64,000 bases of DNA, from positions 1 through 64,000 of the forward strand of contig JABFRR010000005.1 of assembly GCA_013141065.1 (NCBI GenBank). Direction: 5' to 3'. Shown here piece after piece: positions 1-7,803 of this stretch (position 1 is the stretch's first letter; each line of letters opens with the position of its first letter). The DNA comes from Bacteriovoracaceae bacterium. GTDB taxonomy: Bacteria > Bdellovibrionota > Bacteriovoracia > Bacteriovoracales > Bacteriovoracaceae. The translations under genes were made by a program, and so were the position numbers. The notes beneath the pieces were generated by a model that was not told where the DNA came from, did no database searches, and saw nothing but the letters and a program-made list of their open reading frames with translations.

Positions 1-2
1 CA

Positions 3-161
3 CGTGATAATCCAAAGTTAACTATTTTTTTTGATTGTATTGGATGCCTCGCCGTCATGTCAGCAAATCAGCAACACCAAATTTTTACAAAAGAGACTGA
101 CGAGCTGCGAAAGTTGTTATTAGCAAAATCAGAAGTCATGGATAAAATTTTTCCACGATGA
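3..161 (+). CDS. C-terminal end of an unknown protein, cut by the window start
   Basis: An open frame without a start runs from base 3 to a TGA at 159-161 and encodes the last 52 residues of a protein. The fragment starts hydrophobic (IFFDCIGCLAVM) and ends in a charged, helix-like tail (TDELRKLLLAK). Amino-acid composition looks like real protein. Base 161 is followed by about 200 bases without a gene before the receiver-protein gene. The family is not recognised; a signalling role next to the downstream receiver and kinase genes would be a guess. Confidence 0.5.
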   Translation, partial: RDNPKLTIFFDCIGCLAVMSANQQHQIFTKETDELRKLLLAKSEVMDKIFPR

Positions 162-368
162 GAATTACTCAATCCTAATGAGATAAAACCGCACTAGTTC
201 ACTATATGAACTGTCTGTATAAATTAATTTACCAAGAGGGCAAACCATCATTTTTTTGATTTACTATGTTATCGAAGCAGGCAGTAAAAATAGAGGTAAT
301 CTTTTTTACGATCTTAATAAATTGTGCTCTAATAGCTACGAACTTAAGTTAATTACTAAGGAATTATT

Positions 369-1031
369 ATGTTTTCAATGTTCAAATCTAGTAAAATAGT
401 AGAACTAAAATTACCAATGCCGTTAATTAAAGAACGTGCAAATATTTTATTTATCGACAACGAAAAAGTAGAGCTAATAGAAACACTTCAGCTCGAGGGC
501 TGGCATGTAGAATATTGGGACGATGTAAAATCACTTAAGGACCTCGAGGAAGGTAAATTTGATATTATTTTTCTTGATATTGGAGGTGTTGGAAAGGCAT
601 ACGCTCCGACCGAGGAAGGATTTGGAATTCTGACAAGACTAAAAAGTGTTAATCCCACTGTTTGTGTGGTTGCATATTCAGGAATGTCTTTCGATGCATC
701 TAAGGCACAGTTCTGGGCGAAAGCAGACGCCTCTCTTTCTAAAAGTGCCGGTGCTATTGATGCAATAGAACTACTAGAAGAATTATTAACCAAAAAATAT
801 AACAGCAAAGTGTTGTGGGATGATTTTAAATCAATACTTAAAATTAATCACGCAACAGATAAGCAAATCGAACTAATCCAAAATGCAATTTTCATAGACA
901 GTAAGAATTCTAACAAATTAGAGAAATTAAAAGTGGCACTTTCGACTATTTCACTTTCAGCTAGCACTATGGGATCGTTAATTACAATTGGCACAAAGAT
1001 TTACAAAATTATTGAAGCAGTTGCTAAATGA
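369..1031 (+). CDS. Receiver-domain protein with hydrophobic C-terminal segment
   Basis: The 220-residue protein contains a CheY-like receiver at about residues 23-140: acidic pair in FIDN, phospho-acceptor Asp in FLDI, the Ser of AYSG and Lys of LSKS. There is no DNA-binding domain. The last 80 residues are helical and end in a segment almost free of charge (LSTISLSASTMGSLITIG), which could insert in or lie on the membrane. AAGGA precedes the ATG at good spacing. The stop overlaps the next gene's ATG by 4 bases (ATGA), so it is translationally coupled to the sensor kinase that follows and is probably its output protein. The receiver call is firm; the output function is unknown. Confidence 0.8.
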   Translation: MFSMFKSSKIVELKLPMPLIKERANILFIDNEKVELIETLQLEGWHVEYWDDVKSLKDLEEGKFDIIFLDIGGVGKAYAPTEEGFGILTRLKSVNPTVCVVAYSGMSFDASKAQFWAKADASLSKSAGAIDAIELLEELLTKKYNSKVLWDDFKSILKINHATDKQIELIQNAIFIDSKNSNKLEKLKVALSTISLSASTMGSLITIGTKIYKIIEAVAK

Positions 1032-2116
1032 ACATAAGTCCTTTTCCGATACGTGTACAAGTTGGAGCTGAGTTTCAATCCCAGTCTGGATTAATATTCG
1101 ATTCCACAAAATATTGCATAGATAACTGCAATGGTTTTAATTGTCGTAAAGAATACGAGGATTTAGTTTTTGTAAAAAACAAACCACATTTCAAAGAATG
1201 CCACAAAGGTTTTTTGATATGCTCGTTTGTAATCCATCAAAGACAATACGTTATTCACGGTATGATAGATGCACGCAGTAAAGATAAAAATAAAAGAATC
1301 TTTGATAAAAAATATATTGGGACGAATACAATTGGCCGAGAAAAAATCAGCAAATTTATCGAAACATACACTGCCCTAGACAAGACATATTTTAAAAATA
1401 TGTTAAAAAAAACAAATGAGTTAATTTTTCCGTATCATGATATAAAAAGACTAGTTGGAACAATCGTTTCCAATATTGAAATATATGCTAAAAGAACTAA
1501 TCCAACAATGAACCTGGACACGGCTGTTTACAGCTTAGATGAAAAACTTAAATCTATCTTCGTTACTTCTAAATTAATTGATTCTTACACATCTGTCGTT
1601 GACGCTCTTTCAAGTCCAGAATCTTTGAAAAGTGGTACAAGTAGAATGAGAAGAGTTTACAATGCCTTCCATAAGATGGCACAAATCCTTGAATCAAAGG
1701 CGATATCCAAAAAACTGAATATCAAATTTAATGGCTCTGATTTTACAGAAATACCTGCATACACGTCGCTGGATCTACTTCCCTTTATAATATTAGATAA
1801 TGCGATTAAATACTCGTCCGAAATCAATGACATTATCATCTATTTCAAGAAAGATGGTTCAGATCTTATTGTCCAAGTTGAGAACACTGGCTGCATTATC
1901 ACGGATGAAGACAAGGGGATGATATTCAAGCGACTAAATCGTGGTAAATTTTCATCTTCTTTTAGCTCTGAAGGGTCTGGTATTGGACTTTATTTAGCAA
2001 AAGTAATAGCTGAACATCACAACGCTGTGATTGAGGTAGAGTCAGCTCCGTTAAGTTATCAACACCGAGGGATTGAAATAGCTGTTAATATTTTTACAAT
2101 TCGTTTTAAAATATAA
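1028..2116 (+). CDS. Sensor histidine kinase with N-terminal cysteine cluster
   Basis: The 362-residue protein is soluble, with no signal peptide or membrane segment. Residues 30-65 hold five cysteines (C30, C34, C39, C58, C65) in a PocR-like sensor setting (FKECHKGF), which could bind metal or sense redox. A probable phospho-acceptor helix has H137 in FPYHDIK. The C-terminus is a GHKL ATPase: N-box LDNAIKYSS and G-box EGSGIGLYLAK. It overlaps the upstream receiver gene by 4 bases and almost certainly phosphorylates it. The kinase fold is clear; the cysteine sensor is inferred from spacing only. Confidence 0.8.
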   Translation: MNISPFPIRVQVGAEFQSQSGLIFDSTKYCIDNCNGFNCRKEYEDLVFVKNKPHFKECHKGFLICSFVIHQRQYVIHGMIDARSKDKNKRIFDKKYIGTNTIGREKISKFIETYTALDKTYFKNMLKKTNELIFPYHDIKRLVGTIVSNIEIYAKRTNPTMNLDTAVYSLDEKLKSIFVTSKLIDSYTSVVDALSSPESLKSGTSRMRRVYNAFHKMAQILESKAISKKLNIKFNGSDFTEIPAYTSLDLLPFIILDNAIKYSSEINDIIIYFKKDGSDLIVQVENTGCIITDEDKGMIFKRLNRGKFSSSFSSEGSGIGLYLAKVIAEHHNAVIEVESAPLSYQHRGIEIAVNIFTIRFKI

Positions 2117-2130
2117 AGAAAACTTCCTAT

Positions 2131-2400
2131 TCATTTTACATTCACGATAACACCATTAATTATTTGAACGGATTTAGTCATGCAAGGATCTTTAGAGCTA
2201 TCGTAAGTATTCGGATTTGTCCAAGACATATTGCCATCTGTTCTAGGTGGTGGCGGTTGGTAACATGTTTTTGCACATTCGGGCAACTGGGCACAGGTGT
2301 AACTCTGAAGAGAGTTGGCAGATGATGTAGAGCTATCCATCTTCGTTTTTCCACAAGACCAGAGATTAACAGTGATCATTAAGATAATTAATTTTTTCAT
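2131..2400 (-). CDS. Small cysteine-containing lipoprotein
   Basis: The 89-residue protein has a lipoprotein signal peptide with lipobox LWSC at about residue 16, so the mature protein is a lipid-anchored peptide of about 74 residues. The mature part has four further cysteines (CAQLPECAKTC and a late C), a proline run PPPPR, and no recognisable domain. Its start overlaps the stop of the upstream XRE regulator by 4 bases (ATGA), so the two form an operon on the minus strand. Function unknown. The regulator-lipoprotein pairing resembles lysogeny or entry-exclusion modules of mobile elements, but nothing in the sequence proves that. Confidence 0.6.
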   Translation of the reverse strand: MKKLIILMITVNLWSCGKTKMDSSTSSANSLQSYTCAQLPECAKTCYQPPPPRTDGNMSWTNPNTYDSSKDPCMTKSVQIINGVIVNVK

Positions 2401-2696
2401 CTTTTTACCCTCCTTAATACAACTTCAAATGTTCCAGCATTAATTTCGTCAGCATATTCTGAAATTGCAGAACGATCTCGTTCTTTATCTTTCTTATTTC
2501 CATAGAGAAGTAGATCAACAGTTACGTCGAAATAGTCAGCGACTTTTTTTAGCTGTAATAGGTTTCTTGGCTCAAGACCAGTTAGCCAGTTTTGAATGGT
2601 TGAATTTGGAACCTTGGTAGCCCGTGATAGTTGAGATGCAGTCATGCCTCTCTTTTCTAATAGATTCTTTAGGTTTTTATGTAGTTCTAGCTTCAT
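2397..2696 (-). CDS. XRE-family transcriptional regulator
   Basis: The 99-residue protein is a Cro/CI-type helix-turn-helix regulator: helices at residues 8-60 include GMTASQLSRATKV, the recognition helix NSTIQNWLTG, and the typical ending VADYFDVTVDLLLYG. A short charged tail follows. It is the first gene of a two-gene operon with the small lipoprotein. An inverted repeat 29-52 bases upstream of its start is a plausible self-operator. Such single-domain XRE proteins commonly control mobile or accessory segments, which fits the position beside a tRNA gene. Confidence 0.8.
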   Translation of the reverse strand: MKLELHKNLKNLLEKRGMTASQLSRATKVPNSTIQNWLTGLEPRNLLQLKKVADYFDVTVDLLLYGNKKDKERDRSAISEYADEINAGTFEVVLRRVKR

Positions 2697-2724
2697 ATGT
2701 TCTGCTTCGTCCTTATTACATTAT

Positions 2725-2748
2725 CCAATAAGGTTTTTCCCTTATAGG
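2725..2748 (-). promoter_or_regulatory. Candidate operator of the XRE regulator
   Basis: A near-perfect inverted repeat, CCAATAAGG and CCTTATAGG (8 of 9 matching), is separated by six bases. It lies just upstream of the XRE gene, where an autoregulatory site would sit. A further half-site-like CCTTATTAC is at 2711-2719. Regulation by the XRE protein is inferred from position and symmetry only. Confidence 0.4.
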
Positions 2749-3028
2749 AATGCAAAATTACCGCACAAGGTAATTAATAGTTCCTGTGCGGTTATGGTTA
2801 AGGATGTATTCAAAGAAAGTCTTGTCGTTAAGATTTAAAAACACGGTCGGCAGAAAATCGGCACTCGATCGGCACAATGTAGTGACGATAAGTGATGGTA
2901 GGTGATTTTAGACTGAGTTAAAAATCTGCTTAGGTGCAAACTATGATAATGACGAATTGTGATTGTTTGTTTTTTGTAGTTAAGTTCTGTTTTTGAGTGT
3001 TCTAAGAGTGAATTTTGATACTTTAAAA
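2749..3028. other. Non-coding stretch between XRE gene and tRNA-Asp
   Basis: No convincing gene is seen. It contains an inverted repeat CCGCACA (2761-2767) / TGTGCGG (2785-2791) without a following T-run, and a short cluster of CGGCA/CGGCAC units at about 2850-2876. The position immediately beyond the 3' end of a tRNA gene is where integrase attachment sites normally lie, but no integrase gene is in view. Confidence 0.3.
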
Positions 3029-3105
3029 TGGCGGGAGCGAAGGGACTCGAACCCTCGGCCTTCTGCGTGACAGGCAGACGTTATAACCAACTTAACTACG
3101 CCCCC
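3029..3105 (-). tRNA. tRNA-Asp (GTC)
   Basis: The minus strand folds as a 77-nt tRNA: acceptor GGGGGCG pairs with CGCTCCC, discriminator G is followed by an encoded CCA (3029-3031), the T arm carries GGTTCGAGTCC, and the anticodon arm is TCTGC-CTGTCAC-GCAGA. The anticodon GTC is at 3069-3071, giving aspartate. Accessory-looking genes begin directly beyond its 3' end. Confidence 0.95.
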
Positions 3106-3277
3106 AACTATCTTAAAGAAGCTAAAATATAAGGATCTGGTGGCTTTTCGTCAAGGATAAATATCCATTAGAGGCCAAAAAAATAGATTTTTGCATTGCA
3201 TAAGAATTGTCCGGATAGAAGTTTCGCCCTAGACTATAATTCTAACAAAATAATGGCTTAGATGCCCTAGGAGCATT

Positions 3278-4024
3278 GTGAATATCTTTATTACTGGTGG
3301 AACAACTGGAATCGGCTTGGCCCTTGCGAAACTTTATCTTGAAGAGGGGCATCGCGTAGGTATTTGTGCGAGAAACTTATCTCGATTTCCCTCAGAAATT
3401 CGCAACAAGTATAAGCTGCTTGAGTGCTACGAAGTTGATGTGGCTAAACGAGAAGATCTCTTTAGGGCCATTAACGAATTCGCACCAAAAGAACTAGATT
3501 TAATTTATGCAAATGCCGGAAGATCTGTTGGTGCTAAATCTAAAACACCACAGTTTTCTGTAGCTAATGAAGTTATCGATATCAATGTCAAAGGTGTGCT
3601 GAATACTTTTGATGTCGCACTTGAAATTATGTTACCAAGAAAAAAGGGTCATCTTGTTGCGACTGCTTCAGTTGCAGGCTTCATGGGTCTTCCTGGAGCG
3701 GGCGCCTACAGTGCTTCTAAAGCTGCTGTCTTAAAACTATGTGAATCGTATTCACTAGATTTAAGACGCCATGGAATCTATGTCTCTGCCATTGCTCCTG
3801 GATTTGTTGATACACCCTTAACGAAACAAAATAATCATAAGATGCCTTTTTTGATGAGTGCTGAAAAAGCAGCAGTTCTTATTAAGCGTGCAGTGGAAAA
3901 GAAAAAAGTTCTTTATATATTTCCTTTTAGAATGAAAATAGTCGTGACTCTTTTAGATAAAATGCCCAGAAGTCTTTATCGAATGATCATGAATTTAAAA
4001 ATGTTTAATTACAGCGAGGAATAA
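3278..4024 (+). CDS. Short-chain dehydrogenase/reductase
   Basis: The 248-residue protein has the classical SDR layout: NAD(P)-binding GGTTGIG at residues 7-13, NAG of YANAG, catalytic Ser in ATASVAG, and the YSASK catalytic motif, followed by PGFVDTPL. The C-terminus is basic and hydrophobic and may touch the membrane, as in DltE/YqjQ-like enzymes. The start is GTG at 3278 with AGGAG just upstream. The gene is followed by a small secreted-protein gene one base after its stop. The substrate cannot be told from sequence. Confidence 0.85.
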   Translation: MNIFITGGTTGIGLALAKLYLEEGHRVGICARNLSRFPSEIRNKYKLLECYEVDVAKREDLFRAINEFAPKELDLIYANAGRSVGAKSKTPQFSVANEVIDINVKGVLNTFDVALEIMLPRKKGHLVATASVAGFMGLPGAGAYSASKAAVLKLCESYSLDLRRHGIYVSAIAPGFVDTPLTKQNNHKMPFLMSAEKAAVLIKRAVEKKKVLYIFPFRMKIVVTLLDKMPRSLYRMIMNLKMFNYSEE

Positions 4025-4025
4025 A

Positions 4026-4268
4026 ATGAAATTAATTAGCACCCTCATTTTCGTTTTGAGTTTTAACTTAGTTGCAAATGAAGTTAAAAAAGACACTAAA
4101 AAAGTTACTGAAAAAAAAGCAGTAGGAAAAGAAGGATCAAAAGAAGCTGATTGTGACAAACCAAAAGATGAGTTTCTTAAAAAGATTGAAGCACAAAAAA
4201 AAGCACAAGCAGAAGCGGGAAAAGGCTTTAGTTTACAAGGCTCAAAAGACACCGGTTGTTCACTTTAA
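4026..4268 (+). CDS. Small lysine-rich exported protein
   Basis: The 80-residue protein has a signal peptide with probable cleavage in LVA-NE at about residue 18. The mature part is highly charged, rich in Lys, Glu and Ala, with two cysteines (DCDK and the penultimate GCS region) that could form a disulphide in the periplasm. It starts one base after the SDR stop, with its ribosome-binding site AGCGAGG inside that gene, so the two are co-transcribed. No family recognised. Confidence 0.6.
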   Translation: MKLISTLIFVLSFNLVANEVKKDTKKVTEKKAVGKEGSKEADCDKPKDEFLKKIEAQKKAQAEAGKGFSLQGSKDTGCSL

Positions 4269-4279
4269 TTTAATCAAAT

Positions 4280-4936
4280 TTAGAGTCGAATAATTTCTGT
4301 GACATGGATTTTGCGGTTTTTAACCAACCAATGCACATCATAGTTAAAGAGTTTAGACCCATAGTTTTTATATTCATCTTTATGATATGAAGGCCTTGGA
4401 TCTAAACTTAAAACTTCACGTATGCTTTTAATTATTTCCTTATCAATATCACAATCACTATTATTTTCAAAAAGCACTTCTAAATTTTGATCACAGGTTC
4501 TGTCTGTCCAGCCTCCCGTCGCTTCCGGAATACTTTCTACAGAAGGGAGGTATGGTTTTAAATCCAAGAGCGGAGTTTGGTCTAGAAAATCTCCTCCTTC
4601 AATGAGAATTTTTGTCCCATCTATTTTTAAAATCTTCACTAAAGAAAGACCAATATTATTAGGTCGAAATGGAGAGCGTGTCGCAAAGACTCCCTGCTTT
4701 TGATTTCCACCAAGTCTTGGTGGGCGAACACTTAGGGATTTTTCATCGGTTGAATTTGTCTCGTGAAATAAAAAAATGACCCAGACATGAGAAAATAATT
4801 CAAGTCCCGCGAGTGCCTCACTTCTATCAAACGGAGGTGAGAGCTCGATTGTGGAAGTTAGCGAAGTGAGACCAGGCTGTCTTGGAATAGAAAATTTTTC
4901 TTTAAATGGTGAGTGAATAAGTCCAATGGATTTCAT
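4280..4936 (-). CDS. trmO: tRNA m6t6A37 methyltransferase TrmO
   Basis: The 218-residue protein matches the TrmO/TsaA (UPF0066) family, which uses SAM to methylate N6-threonylcarbamoyl-adenosine 37 in tRNA. Signature elements are IGLIHSPFK at the N-terminus, HVWVIFLFH, RPPRLGG, and the family motif GVFATRSPFRPNNIGLS, then LLDLKPYLPSVE. Length fits the family form with a C-terminal extension. It lies just downstream of def on the same strand (14-base gap), so both probably belong to one translation-related operon. Confidence 0.9.
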   Translation of the reverse strand: MKSIGLIHSPFKEKFSIPRQPGLTSLTSTIELSPPFDRSEALAGLELFSHVWVIFLFHETNSTDEKSLSVRPPRLGGNQKQGVFATRSPFRPNNIGLSLVKILKIDGTKILIEGGDFLDQTPLLDLKPYLPSVESIPEATGGWTDRTCDQNLEVLFENNSDCDIDKEIIKSIREVLSLDPRPSYHKDEYKNYGSKLFNYDVHWLVKNRKIHVTEIIRL

Positions 4937-4950
4937 TATAAAAAACCAGT

Positions 4951-5508
4951 TTACTCTTCAAGGGTGTCATCGGCCCGGGCATTAACAAATTGACTAAATT
5001 CTTCATTGTAGCTAATTTTTGTCGTATCAGTTATGCGGTCGATATAAAGTTTACCAAAAAGGTGATCGAGTTCATGTTGGAAAACAGTGGCTAAGAAATC
5101 TTCAACAATAATTTGTTTAACCTCTCCATGCTCATTTAAATAATCGATTTGAACTTTTTTAGGCCTTTCAACGAAACCGCGTATGCCGGGCACTGAAAGA
5201 CAGCCTTCCCAGAATCCTTGTTTTTCATCTGTTAAATATTGTATTTCAGGATTAATGATTATCATCAGAGGTGTCCCTGACATATCACCGTAGCGGTCGT
5301 TATTTTCGGGTAATTCGATTAAAGTTATTTGTAAGGGGACATTAATTTGTGGTGCCGCAATACCTATGCCACCTTCAATCTTCATCGTGTCGTACATGTC
5401 GATTAAAAGTTCTTTGAATTCAGGTGTAGTGAGATAGTTTAATTCCACCTTGGCGGCAACATTTCTCAGAGTCGGATGTCCCATTCTAATCACTTTTCTT
5501 GCAGGCAT
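4951..5508 (-). CDS. def: Peptide deformylase
   Basis: The 185-residue enzyme removes the N-formyl group from new polypeptides. All three family motifs are present: GIGIAAPQI, EGCLSVPG (metal-binding Cys) and QHELDHLFG (two metal-binding His and catalytic Glu). I start it at ATG 5508 (MPARKV), because GGAGAAG lies just upstream and homologues begin there. A longer in-frame form to 5589 adds 27 unconserved residues. It is divergent from greB, with roughly 90 bases between the starts holding both promoters. Confidence 0.93.
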   Translation of the reverse strand: MPARKVIRMGHPTLRNVAAKVELNYLTTPEFKELLIDMYDTMKIEGGIGIAAPQINVPLQITLIELPENNDRYGDMSGTPLMIIINPEIQYLTDEKQGFWEGCLSVPGIRGFVERPKKVQIDYLNEHGEVKQIIVEDFLATVFQHELDHLFGKLYIDRITDTTKISYNEEFSQFVNARADDTLEE

Positions 5509-5597
5509 GTCTTCTCCGTTTTTGTTATTAAACAAATTCTTAGCATATTTTAAAGAATAGAGTAAGCTTGATGGATGAAAAAAGGCCAACGATTATC

Positions 5598-6104
5598 ATG
5601 AGCACAAAAGAAAAAAATTACATTAGTCCTCAAGGTTTTAAACGCTTACAAGATGAGTTGATCTATTTGACTCGTGTCGAAAGACCTGAAGTGACAAAGA
5701 CCATCGCCTGGGCCGCATCCAATGGAGATCGGTCCGAAAATGCTGATTACATTTATGGAAAAAAGCGATTGAGAGAAATTGATAGGAGATCGCGCTTTCT
5801 TTCTAAGAGACTTGATTTGGCAGTTGTTGTTGATCCCGCCAATATTACAAGTACAAAAATTCAGTTCGGAGCGACAGTAACGATTATCGAAGAGACGGAG
5901 TCAATAGAAAGAGTCATTACGATTGTGGGAGTTGATGAAATTAATACCCAAAAAAATCAAATTAGTTGGCGCTCTCCACTAGGAAGTTCTTTGATTGGTA
6001 AAGAAGTTGGTGATATAATCGAGATCATAATTCCGGCCGGTCTTAAATCTTTTGAAATAGTAAGTCTCCTTTATAAGAGTATTGAAGAATATGATGATCA
6101 TTAA
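5598..6104 (+). CDS. greB: Transcription elongation factor GreB
   Basis: The 168-residue protein rescues backtracked RNA polymerase by stimulating transcript cleavage. The N-terminal coiled coil carries the GreB-type signature RPEVTKTIAWAASNGDRSENADY followed by KKRLREIDRR, with the acidic tip residues. The C-terminal FKBP-like domain ends in GDIIEIIIPAG. The start is uncertain: ATG 5598 matches homologues, while ATG 5571 adds nine residues. The end overlaps the DUF6165 gene by 14 bases. Confidence 0.9.
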   Translation: MSTKEKNYISPQGFKRLQDELIYLTRVERPEVTKTIAWAASNGDRSENADYIYGKKRLREIDRRSRFLSKRLDLAVVVDPANITSTKIQFGATVTIIEETESIERVITIVGVDEINTQKNQISWRSPLGSSLIGKEVGDIIEIIIPAGLKSFEIVSLLYKSIEEYDDH

Positions 6105-6474
6105 CTGTGAAGTTTCTCTGGGTGAATTGGTTGATAAACTTTCTATTTTGAAGATTAAGTCTCAAAAGATAAGTGACCTCGAAAAACTTATCCATATTTC
6201 TAAAGAGGCCGAGAGCCTCAATAAAACTCTCAATGGGCTAAATTTGGATGGTATCGACTTTCATCTAGAACAGATGATTGAAATCAATTTAAAACTTTGG
6301 AAAATTGAAGATGATATTAGAGATTGTGAAAAAAATAAAATTTTTGATCAAGTTTTTATCGAATTAGCGAGAGCGGTTTATGTTACTAATGATGAAAGGT
6401 TTAAAAGAAAGAATGTTATCAATATGAATTATAAGTCAGGCCTTGTTGAGGTGAAGTCTTATCAGAATTACTAA
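6091..6474 (+). CDS. DUF6165 family protein
   Basis: The 127-residue protein has the family's opening EVSLGELVDKLSILKIK, a central LWKIEDDIRDCE, and the closing IELARAVYVTNDERFKRK...VEVKSY. It is all-helical with no membrane segment. The family is often found near LPS or glycan genes, but its activity is not known to me. The start is taken at ATG 6091 inside greB; ATG 6094 is equally possible. Translational coupling to greB is likely from the overlap. Confidence 0.75.
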   Translation: MMIINCEVSLGELVDKLSILKIKSQKISDLEKLIHISKEAESLNKTLNGLNLDGIDFHLEQMIEINLKLWKIEDDIRDCEKNKIFDQVFIELARAVYVTNDERFKRKNVINMNYKSGLVEVKSYQNY

Positions 6475-6487
6475 GGAATAAAGAATT

Positions 6488-7348
6488 ATGTCGATTAAGA
6501 AAACAAACACCAGATTAGAGAAAAAAACTTCTAAAAAAGCTATTCCTGGTAAAAAAGTTAAACTCTCTCGAGATGAAAAGTACCGACTCTATTTAGGTTC
6601 AGTTCAAAACCCTGAAGCTGATATTCAGTTTATCAATAAAGAGTATAAAGCGATTTTTGGAAAAACTCCCAAATCGCTTCGTGAAGATTTTTGTGGAACT
6701 GGATTATTGGCCTGCGAATGGGTCCAACAAGATAAAACCCGCACTGCTTTTGGAATTGACCTCGATATGGAACCTCTTTCATATGGTGTTGTTAATCACT
6801 ACAGCGAACTAACGGAAGAAGAACAAAGCCGTATGAAATACATAAACGGCAACGTAATGTCTGCTTATGATTTTAAAACTGACGTCGTTGTTGCTTTTAA
6901 TTTTTCCTATTATCTTTTTAAGAAACGCTCAGAGCTTCTTCAGTATTTTACTTCAGTAAGAAAACACATGAAAAAAGATTCACTCTTTCTTATCGATATG
7001 TTCGGTGGAACTGAAACCCGTCAAGAACTAGAAGAATCAGTTAAGCATAAAAACCATACTTATTACTGGGACTGTAGCAGCTACAATCCACTTACAAGCG
7101 AATGCATGTATTACATCCACTTCAAAACTCACAGTGATGGAATAAAGCATGAAAAAGTTTTTAAATACGACTGGCGTATGTGGGATGCTCAAGAACTAAG
7201 AGACATCATGACTGATGCTGGATTTTCTAAAACTGTCATTTACTGGGAAGGTGTGGATAAAGACGGCACTGGAAACGGTAAATTTAGATCTGCCACAAAA
7301 GCTGAAAATTGTGAATCTTGGGTTACTTATATCTGTGCATTACCTTAA
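6488..7348 (+). CDS. Class I SAM-dependent methyltransferase
   Basis: The 286-residue protein has a basic N-terminal tail (about 25 residues, Lys-rich) and a Rossmann methyltransferase core: SAM motif I LREDFCGTGLLACEW, acidic strand-2 end FGIDLD, GNVMSAYDF, and AFNFSYYLF at motif IV. AAGGA lies about 10 bases before the ATG. It follows the DUF6165 gene closely. Substrate unknown; the basic tail could indicate a nucleic-acid or acidic protein target. Confidence 0.8.
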   Translation: MSIKKTNTRLEKKTSKKAIPGKKVKLSRDEKYRLYLGSVQNPEADIQFINKEYKAIFGKTPKSLREDFCGTGLLACEWVQQDKTRTAFGIDLDMEPLSYGVVNHYSELTEEEQSRMKYINGNVMSAYDFKTDVVVAFNFSYYLFKKRSELLQYFTSVRKHMKKDSLFLIDMFGGTETRQELEESVKHKNHTYYWDCSSYNPLTSECMYYIHFKTHSDGIKHEKVFKYDWRMWDAQELRDIMTDAGFSKTVIYWEGVDKDGTGNGKFRSATKAENCESWVTYICALP

Positions 7349-7352
7349 TTAT

Positions 7353-7799
7353 TTATTTTATAAGAAGATTTTTAAAATCATATTGTGGATATCGTTTTGT
7401 TAGATCAACTGTCCAATTTTGGTCAGTTTGATCTAAGACGATAATAGTTTTTTTTCTTTCTGAAGAATTGTTGATAAGTGAAATTTGCTCGTCAATGTCG
7501 CCGGCAATTTGAGCTTTATTTAATCCTTGGCACGCCAAGTGGGCGAGGAAAAGTTTTTCATCAAAATTTTGAGTGAAAAATATATGAGCATATTTATTTG
7601 CAGGTGAAGTCTCTTTTGATTCAAATTCTTTTTCTTTACGATAAATATATTGAGACAAAAGTCCGTCAAAAAGATAATTGAAATCGTTAAATCCTTTTAG
7701 ATCTCTATCAAGTACAGAGGGTGTAATCCAAAAAAATCCAAGAACATTTGGAGTGAATTGATCGAGAATAGTGAGATTCAATTCCAAGTTGTGTGGCAT
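7353..7799 (-). CDS. Conserved hypothetical protein downstream of nusB
   Basis: The 148-residue protein begins at ATG 7799, four bases after the nusB stop, with AAGGA inside the end of nusB. An upstream in-frame TTG at 7832 is less likely. It contains mixed alpha/beta sequence with hydrophobic strands (VLGFFWITP, YAHIFFTQ, KTIIVLDQ) and a helical LAHLACQGLNKAQI. No signal peptide and no recognised domain. Co-transcription with nrdR-nusB is likely. Confidence 0.65.
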   Translation of the reverse strand: MPHNLELNLTILDQFTPNVLGFFWITPSVLDRDLKGFNDFNYLFDGLLSQYIYRKEKEFESKETSPANKYAHIFFTQNFDEKLFLAHLACQGLNKAQIAGDIDEQISLINNSSERKKTIIVLDQTDQNWTVDLTKRYPQYDFKNLLIK

Positions 7800-7803
7800 A
7801 TAA

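Noticed and set aside
2761-2791. Inverted repeat CCGCACA/TGTGCGG as a terminator
   Set aside because: No T-run follows in either direction and no gene ends close by; kept only as a note in the non-coding stretch.
2644-2838. 64-residue open frame on the plus strand
   Set aside because: Overlaps the start and operator region of the XRE gene on the opposite strand, has a composition of antisense type (Phe/Ser/Arg-rich) and no ribosome-binding site.
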